The translations under genes were made by a program, and so were the position numbers. Below, piece by piece: positions 4,516-7,932 of a stretch of 7,932 nucleotides of DNA. Under the pieces are notes generated by a model that was not told where the DNA came from, made no database searches, and saw only the letters and a list, made by a program, of their open reading frames with translations. Source of the stretch: Salinibacterium sp. (GTDB lineage: Bacteria; Actinomycetota; Actinomycetes; Actinomycetales; Microbacteriaceae); contig SCSV01000044.1 of NCBI GenBank assembly GCA_004297555.1, forward strand, positions 1-7,932. The letters are read 5' to 3'. Each line of letters begins with the position of its first letter. Position 1 is the stretch's first letter.

Positions 4516-5319
4516 TCAGAAGGTGTCCAGCACGCGGGCGACTCCATCCTCGAAGTCAGTTGCGGTGACATTCTGAGCGGCCTCTTTGACCACATCCGGA
4601 GCTTGGCCCATCGCGAAAGACCGACCTCTCGATCCGGCCCAGCGCAACATATCGATGTCGTTGCGCCCGTCGCCGATGGCCAGGATGCGCTCCCGCGGGA
4701 TGCCCATTAGGTCGCGTACCTTCTCAAGAGCGGTCGCCTTGTTGACGCCATCTGGCGCGATGTCGAGCCAGGCTGTCCAGCCCACGTTATAGCTGACTCG
4801 GTGCAAGCCCATTCGCTCAACGATGGCGAGAAACTGTTCCACTGGATGCGCGGGCGAGATGACCACGACACGGGTGGCTCGAACGCTCAGCAATTGGTCG
4901 AAGTGCACTCGTTCGCTCGCGGCGCCAAGGGTGCCGTCGGGGAATTCTCCGGTGAATTGATAGACGCCGTCTTGGTCTTCGACGGCGTAGTGGGCTCCTT
5001 CGAGACTCTCGCGAATTGTGCTGAGAACGTTGCGCGGGTCGAAAGTCTCCACGAATTCGCGCACGTATCCCATTGGGGCGCCGCTATCGCGCTTGAGAGT
5101 CACCGCGCCGTTTGACGTGACCAGATAGTCAGGCGTAAGCCCGAGCCGATCGAGAACCGGCATGGCGAGAGCCGCGGAACGACCGGTGGCGAGCATGACC
5201 TCGTGTCCGGCATCCCTCACTCGCCGCACTGCACTGACCACAGCAGGTGCAATCTCGCCGTCTTCTTTGAGAACGGTGCCGTCGATGTCGAGCACCACCA
5301 GCCAGCGGTCGTCAACCAC
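4516..5319 (-). CDS. Cof-type HAD-IIB family phosphatase
   Basis: A 267-residue soluble hydrolase of the haloacid dehalogenase superfamily with a C2 cap. Motif I is LDIDGT (D11 nucleophile, D13 acid/base), motif II is ATGRS (T45), motif III is K194 in GVNKATAL, and motif IV is GDGRNDIDML (216-225) binding Mg2+. The cap lies between motifs II and III (about 80-185). Such enzymes dephosphorylate sugar phosphates, nucleotides or flavin precursors; the substrate cannot be read from the sequence. GTG at 5319 starts the gene 24 bases after the serS stop on the same strand, so serS and this gene very likely form an operon. No strong Shine-Dalgarno is seen. Downstream, a small hairpin (GGCAT 4498-4502 with ATGCC 4509-4513) without a T-tract may attenuate the transcript before the tRNA gene. 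Confidence 0.88.
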   Translation of the reverse strand: MVDDRWLVVLDIDGTVLKEDGEIAPAVVSAVRRVRDAGHEVMLATGRSAALAMPVLDRLGLTPDYLVTSNGAVTLKRDSGAPMGYVREFVETFDPRNVLSTIRESLEGAHYAVEDQDGVYQFTGEFPDGTLGAASERVHFDQLLSVRATRVVVISPAHPVEQFLAIVERMGLHRVSYNVGWTAWLDIAPDGVNKATALEKVRDLMGIPRERILAIGDGRNDIDMLRWAGSRGRSFAMGQAPDVVKEAAQNVTATDFEDGVARVLDTF

Positions 5320-5343
5320 GGCGGGATGCCCGGACCGATCGGA

Positions 5344-6609
5344 TCACGTCTTCGCCTCGAGAACCTCGAGCCCTCCCAGGTAGGGGCGAAGAGCTACCGG
5401 AACCTTCACCGAACCGTCGGCCAGCTGGTGCGTCTCGAGGATCGCGACGAGCCAGCGAGTGGTGGCGAGTGTGCCGTTAAGGGTGGCGACAGGGGCGGTC
5501 TTACCCGACTCGGTACGGTAGCGGATCTCGAGCCGGCGCGCCTGGTAGCTCGAGCAGTTGCTCGTCGAGGTCAGCTCGCGGTAGGTGCCCTGGGTCGGCA
5601 CCCAGGCCTCAATGTCGTACTTGCGTGCGGCGCTCGAGCCAAGGTCGCCCGCCGCCACGTCGATCACGCGATAACTCAGCTCGCACGCCTGAAGCATCGA
5701 CTCCTGCCAAGCGAGCAGCCTTAGGTGTTCTGCCTCGGCGTCTTCCGGCTGCACATAGCTGAACATCTCGAGCTTGTTGAACTGGTGCACGCGCAGAATG
5801 CCGCGGTTGTCTTTGCCCGCCGAACCCGCCTCACGGCGGTAGCAGGTCGACCAGCCCGCATAACGCAGCGGGCCCTCCGAGAGGTCGAGAATTTCATCGG
5901 AGTGGAACCCCGCGAGCGCGACCTCACTCGTACCGGTGAGGTAGAGCTCGTCGGCGGGCAGGTAGTAAATCTCGTCGGCGTGCTCGCCGAGAAAGCCGGT
6001 GCCCGACATGATCTCCGGCCGCACGAGAGTAGGCGTGATGAGGGGCGTGAAATTCGCCTGCAGTGCTCGGTCGAGCGCCAGGTTCATCAGAGCGATCTCG
6101 AGTCGCGCGCCCACGCCTTTGAGGAAGTAGAACCGACTGCCGGAGACTTTCACCCCACGGGCGATGTCGATTGCGCCAAGTAGTTCGCCGATCTCGACGT
6201 GATCGCGGGGCTCGAAATCGAATTGGGCCTTCTCGCCGACCTCGCGCACGAGCGACCAATCGTCCTCGCCTCCGGCGGGAACGCCCTCGATGATCACGTT
6301 GGCGATTGACCCGGCGATGCGGGCGAACTCTGACTCGGCATCCTGGGCCTGCTGTTGGGCGGCCTTGACGCGGGCAGCGAGGTCTTGGGCTTCCGCGAGG
6401 AGCGCGGACTTCTGCTCTTTGGCAGCGCTGGCCACAGTCTTGCCGAACAGGTTCTGCTCCGCGCGCAGATTCTCGAATTCGCCGATCGAGGCGCGCCGAC
6501 CGGCATCCGCCGCGATTGCCTCGTCGACGATGTCGGTGGATGACCCGCGGGCGATCTGCGAGCGTTTCACGGCATCTGGGTTGTCGCGAAGAATCTGCGG
6601 GTCGATCAC
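5344..6609 (-). CDS. serS: Seryl-tRNA synthetase
   Basis: A 421-residue class II aminoacyl-tRNA synthetase, the normal bacterial length. It attaches serine to tRNA-Ser with ATP in the cytoplasm, and two of its tRNA substrates are encoded nearby. The N-terminus (MIDPQILRDNPDAVKRS) leads into a long antiparallel coiled coil (about 30-105) that grips the tRNA variable arm. The catalytic core shows LTGTSEVAL (224-232) for serine binding, motif 2 CYRREAGSAGKDNRG (256-270) with the loop into VHQFNKLEMF, and motif 3 NGTLATTRWLVAILE (378-392) with the ATP-binding R385. The GTG at 6609 fits the family N-terminus, and TAGGCT sits 6 bases upstream with no Shine-Dalgarno, so the mRNA is probably leaderless. 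It is transcribed divergently from the kinase-like gene, and the HAD gene follows 24 bases after it. Confidence 0.97.
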   Translation of the reverse strand: MIDPQILRDNPDAVKRSQIARGSSTDIVDEAIAADAGRRASIGEFENLRAEQNLFGKTVASAAKEQKSALLAEAQDLAARVKAAQQQAQDAESEFARIAGSIANVIIEGVPAGGEDDWSLVREVGEKAQFDFEPRDHVEIGELLGAIDIARGVKVSGSRFYFLKGVGARLEIALMNLALDRALQANFTPLITPTLVRPEIMSGTGFLGEHADEIYYLPADELYLTGTSEVALAGFHSDEILDLSEGPLRYAGWSTCYRREAGSAGKDNRGILRVHQFNKLEMFSYVQPEDAEAEHLRLLAWQESMLQACELSYRVIDVAAGDLGSSAARKYDIEAWVPTQGTYRELTSTSNCSSYQARRLEIRYRTESGKTAPVATLNGTLATTRWLVAILETHQLADGSVKVPVALRPYLGGLEVLEAKT

Positions 6610-6615
6610 GGGTAC

Positions 6616-6621
6616 AGCCTA
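6616..6621 (-). promoter_or_regulatory. -10 box of leaderless serS promoter
   Basis: Minus-strand TAGGCT lies 6 bases before the serS GTG at 6609. The -35 position for this promoter would fall on 6639-6645, over the -10 of the opposite gene. Confidence 0.5.
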
Positions 6622-6634
6622 CCGAGCCATGCCG

Positions 6635-6640
6635 TAGCGT
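6635..6640 (+). promoter_or_regulatory. -10 box of leaderless promoter for kinase-like gene
   Basis: TAGCGT lies 7 bases before the GTG at 6648. Its -35 position would fall near 6612-6617, over the serS -10 box. Neither promoter shows a good -35 hexamer. Confidence 0.45.
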
Positions 6641-6647
6641 TGATCGC

Positions 6648-7637
6648 GTGGCGAACTCCGCGGTTGCGCGTAGCAGGCAGGCCGCCGTCGTGTACAACCC
6701 GACGAAAGTCGACCTGGCGAAGCTGGAAAGCGCCGCGATGGATGCCGCGGCCAAGGCCGGCTGGGCCACCCCGCTCTGGTTCCCGACGTCTGCGGATGAT
6801 GCTGGCCAGAACGCCACGCGCATAGCTCTCGAACAACGCGTGGATCTGGTGATCGCGGTCGGCGGGGACGGCACGGTTCGCGCAGTCACCGAAGTACTGC
6901 GCTCCGCCGACGTGCCGCTTGCCATCGTGCCAGCGGGAACCGCGAATCTCTTCGCACGCAACCTCGGCTTGCCAATCGGCGACCTTGCAGCGAGCGCAAG
7001 GATTGCATTCTCGAAGGTGGAACGAGCCATCGACGTGGGTGTCGTGACGATAGTGCGCAACAGTGCCGAGCCCGATGAGGAACATGCTTTCGTCGTGATG
7101 GCTGGCCTGGGCATTGACGCACGCATGGTCAAGAACACGAGCAAGTCGATGAAGCGGGCTGTGGGGTGGCTCGCGTACGTCGGCGGAATCACGCGTTCGC
7201 TGCCACAGATGCGCGCGCTTCGGCTGCGCTACCGACTCGACGACGCACCCGAACAGTCGTTGAGCGCACACTCGCTCATTGTCGGAAACTGTGGTGGCTT
7301 GACCGGCGGTTTCCTGCTTATGCCCGACGCGCATCCTGACGACGGCATTCTCGACATTGCCGCGCTTCGCCCTCGGGGCCCCTTCGGTTGGCTGAACGTG
7401 TGGAACCGCGTCGCCTGGCAGAACAGGGTCGTCGCGAAGAACGGCATCGGTCGCCGGATCATCGAACTCGGTCCGGATATGCCCGACGTGACCTACCTCA
7501 CGGGCCGCACGCTGCACGTGCGCTTCGAACGCCCTGAATACTTTCAGCTCGACGGAGACGTGTTTGGGGAGGCGATCTCGATTTTCGCGTGGGTCGATCC
7601 TGGTGCCCTGCGCGTGAAGATGCCCGACGAAAGTTAG
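6648..7637 (+). CDS. Diacylglycerol kinase catalytic-domain (DagK/YegS-like) protein
   Basis: A 329-residue soluble lipid-kinase-family protein. The N-terminal half has the nucleotide-binding fold: AAVVYNPTK (12-20), VGGDGTVRAV (71-80), and PAGTANLFARNLGLP (95-109). The C-terminal beta-sandwich shows HPDDGILDI (229-237) and FQLDGDVFGE (299-308), where the family places catalytic and metal-binding acids. Members phosphorylate diacylglycerol or related lipids with ATP at the inner membrane face and feed phospholipid recycling; the exact substrate is open. The frame stays open upstream to 6516 inside serS. The GTG at 6648 is chosen because it gives a family-sized N-terminus and has TAGCGT 7 bases before it, fitting a leaderless mRNA. 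The gene is divergent from serS (38 bases between start codons), and its stop overlaps the opposing pheA stop. Confidence 0.9.
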   Translation: MANSAVARSRQAAVVYNPTKVDLAKLESAAMDAAAKAGWATPLWFPTSADDAGQNATRIALEQRVDLVIAVGGDGTVRAVTEVLRSADVPLAIVPAGTANLFARNLGLPIGDLAASARIAFSKVERAIDVGVVTIVRNSAEPDEEHAFVVMAGLGIDARMVKNTSKSMKRAVGWLAYVGGITRSLPQMRALRLRYRLDDAPEQSLSAHSLIVGNCGGLTGGFLLMPDAHPDDGILDIAALRPRGPFGWLNVWNRVAWQNRVVAKNGIGRRIIELGPDMPDVTYLTGRTLHVRFERPEYFQLDGDVFGEAISIFAWVDPGALRVKMPDES

Positions 7638-7932
7638 TCGGCCGTTCCGGCGATCAGGCCGCGCAGCCAGTCGCGCGCATCCACAAAGGCATCGTTGTCG
7701 TAGTGCTCCGAGACCGTGATGGGCTGCCGGTCCGCGCGCGGGTAGCTACCGAGGAAGATGACGTTCGGGCTGAAGCGCTTCAAGCCGAGCAGCGCATCCG
7801 CGACACGCTCATCGAGGATGTGCCCGTCGAGGTCGATGATGAAGCGGTATCGGCCGAGCTCGTCGCCGATCGGGCGCGATTCGAGCAGGCTCATGTTGAC
7901 GCCGCGGGTCGCGAACTGCTCGAGCATTTCTA
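7634..7932 (-). CDS. pheA: Prephenate dehydratase, C-terminal ACT domain, 5' end outside window
   Basis: The last 98 codons of a minus-strand gene are visible. Prephenate dehydratase converts prephenate to phenylpyruvate in phenylalanine synthesis, and its C-terminal ACT domain binds phenylalanine for feedback inhibition. Visible signatures are EMLEQFATRGVNMSLLESRP, with the ESRP motif of phenylalanine-binding ACT domains, followed by GRYRFIIDLDGH and a final LKRFSPNVIFLGSYPRAD strand. The ATG at 7927 is internal, because the frame continues as GAA and then TA of a leucine codon at the edge, matching the usual LLEMLEQF run. The TAA stop (7634-7636) overlaps the TAG stop (7635-7637) of the opposing kinase-like gene. 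The catalytic domain lies beyond the right edge. Confidence 0.92.
   Translation of the reverse strand, partial: EMLEQFATRGVNMSLLESRPIGDELGRYRFIIDLDGHILDERVADALLGLKRFSPNVIFLGSYPRADRQPITVSEHYDNDAFVDARDWLRGLIAGTAD

Noticed and set aside
6516..6647. 44-codon upstream extension of the kinase-like gene
   Set aside because: It would overlap the serS coding start and gives residues unlike the family; the GTG at 6648 has a matching -10 box.
5924..7192. 422-residue minus-strand frame spanning the serS start and kinase-like gene
   Set aside because: Antisense to the kinase-like gene and out of frame with serS; its composition is Arg/Ser-rich with no domain.

Overview
The window is 7,932 bases of GC-rich, gene-dense DNA that reads as the chromosome of a high-GC Gram-positive actinobacterium, most likely Microbacteriaceae-like. 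This placement is inferred from four things: the run pheA / diacylglycerol-kinase-like / serS / HAD phosphatase / LCP cell-wall ligase, two serine tRNAs, frequent GTG starts, and many starts with no Shine-Dalgarno sequence but a TAnnnT -10 box a few bases upstream (leaderless mRNAs). No transposase, integrase, CRISPR array or rRNA is visible.

Layout, left to right. (1) 1-1680: an SRPBCC-like gene cut by the left edge (minus) is divergent from a hemerythrin-domain gene (plus), which is followed by a six-helix membrane protein of unknown function. (2) 1681-1951: a 271-base non-coding stretch with a good promoter and several inverted repeats forms a long, probably structured leader for (3) a 235-residue SPFH/Band-7 protein without a membrane anchor (1952-2659), closed by a clear intrinsic terminator. 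(4) tRNA-Ser(GCU), minus, 2707-2798. (5) 2799-3071: a 273-base intergenic stretch with an unexpectedly elaborate architecture: two direct repeats, a near-consensus plus-strand promoter, an operator-like palindrome inside that promoter, and three or four hairpins in a row. I propose it as an undescribed small RNA and/or leaderless 18-codon peptide gene. (6) A minus-strand block: serS, HAD phosphatase, tRNA-Ser(UGA) and an LCP-family ligase. (7) A diacylglycerol-kinase-family gene (plus) is divergent from serS across only 38 bases and overlaps, stop codon to stop codon, the end of a prephenate dehydratase gene (minus) that runs off the right edge.

How the genes fit together. serS and two of its substrates (tRNA-Ser GCU and UGA) lie within 4 kb. 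The LCP protein (wall-polymer attachment), the lipid-kinase-like protein and the SPFH protein all concern the envelope. Hemerythrin next to a histidine-bearing membrane protein suggests an oxygen, NO or iron theme, but this rests on adjacency only. The strongest candidates for something new are the 2853-3069 regulated RNA/peptide locus, the 1714-1951 leader of the SPFH gene, and the overlapping leaderless divergent promoters between serS and the kinase gene.
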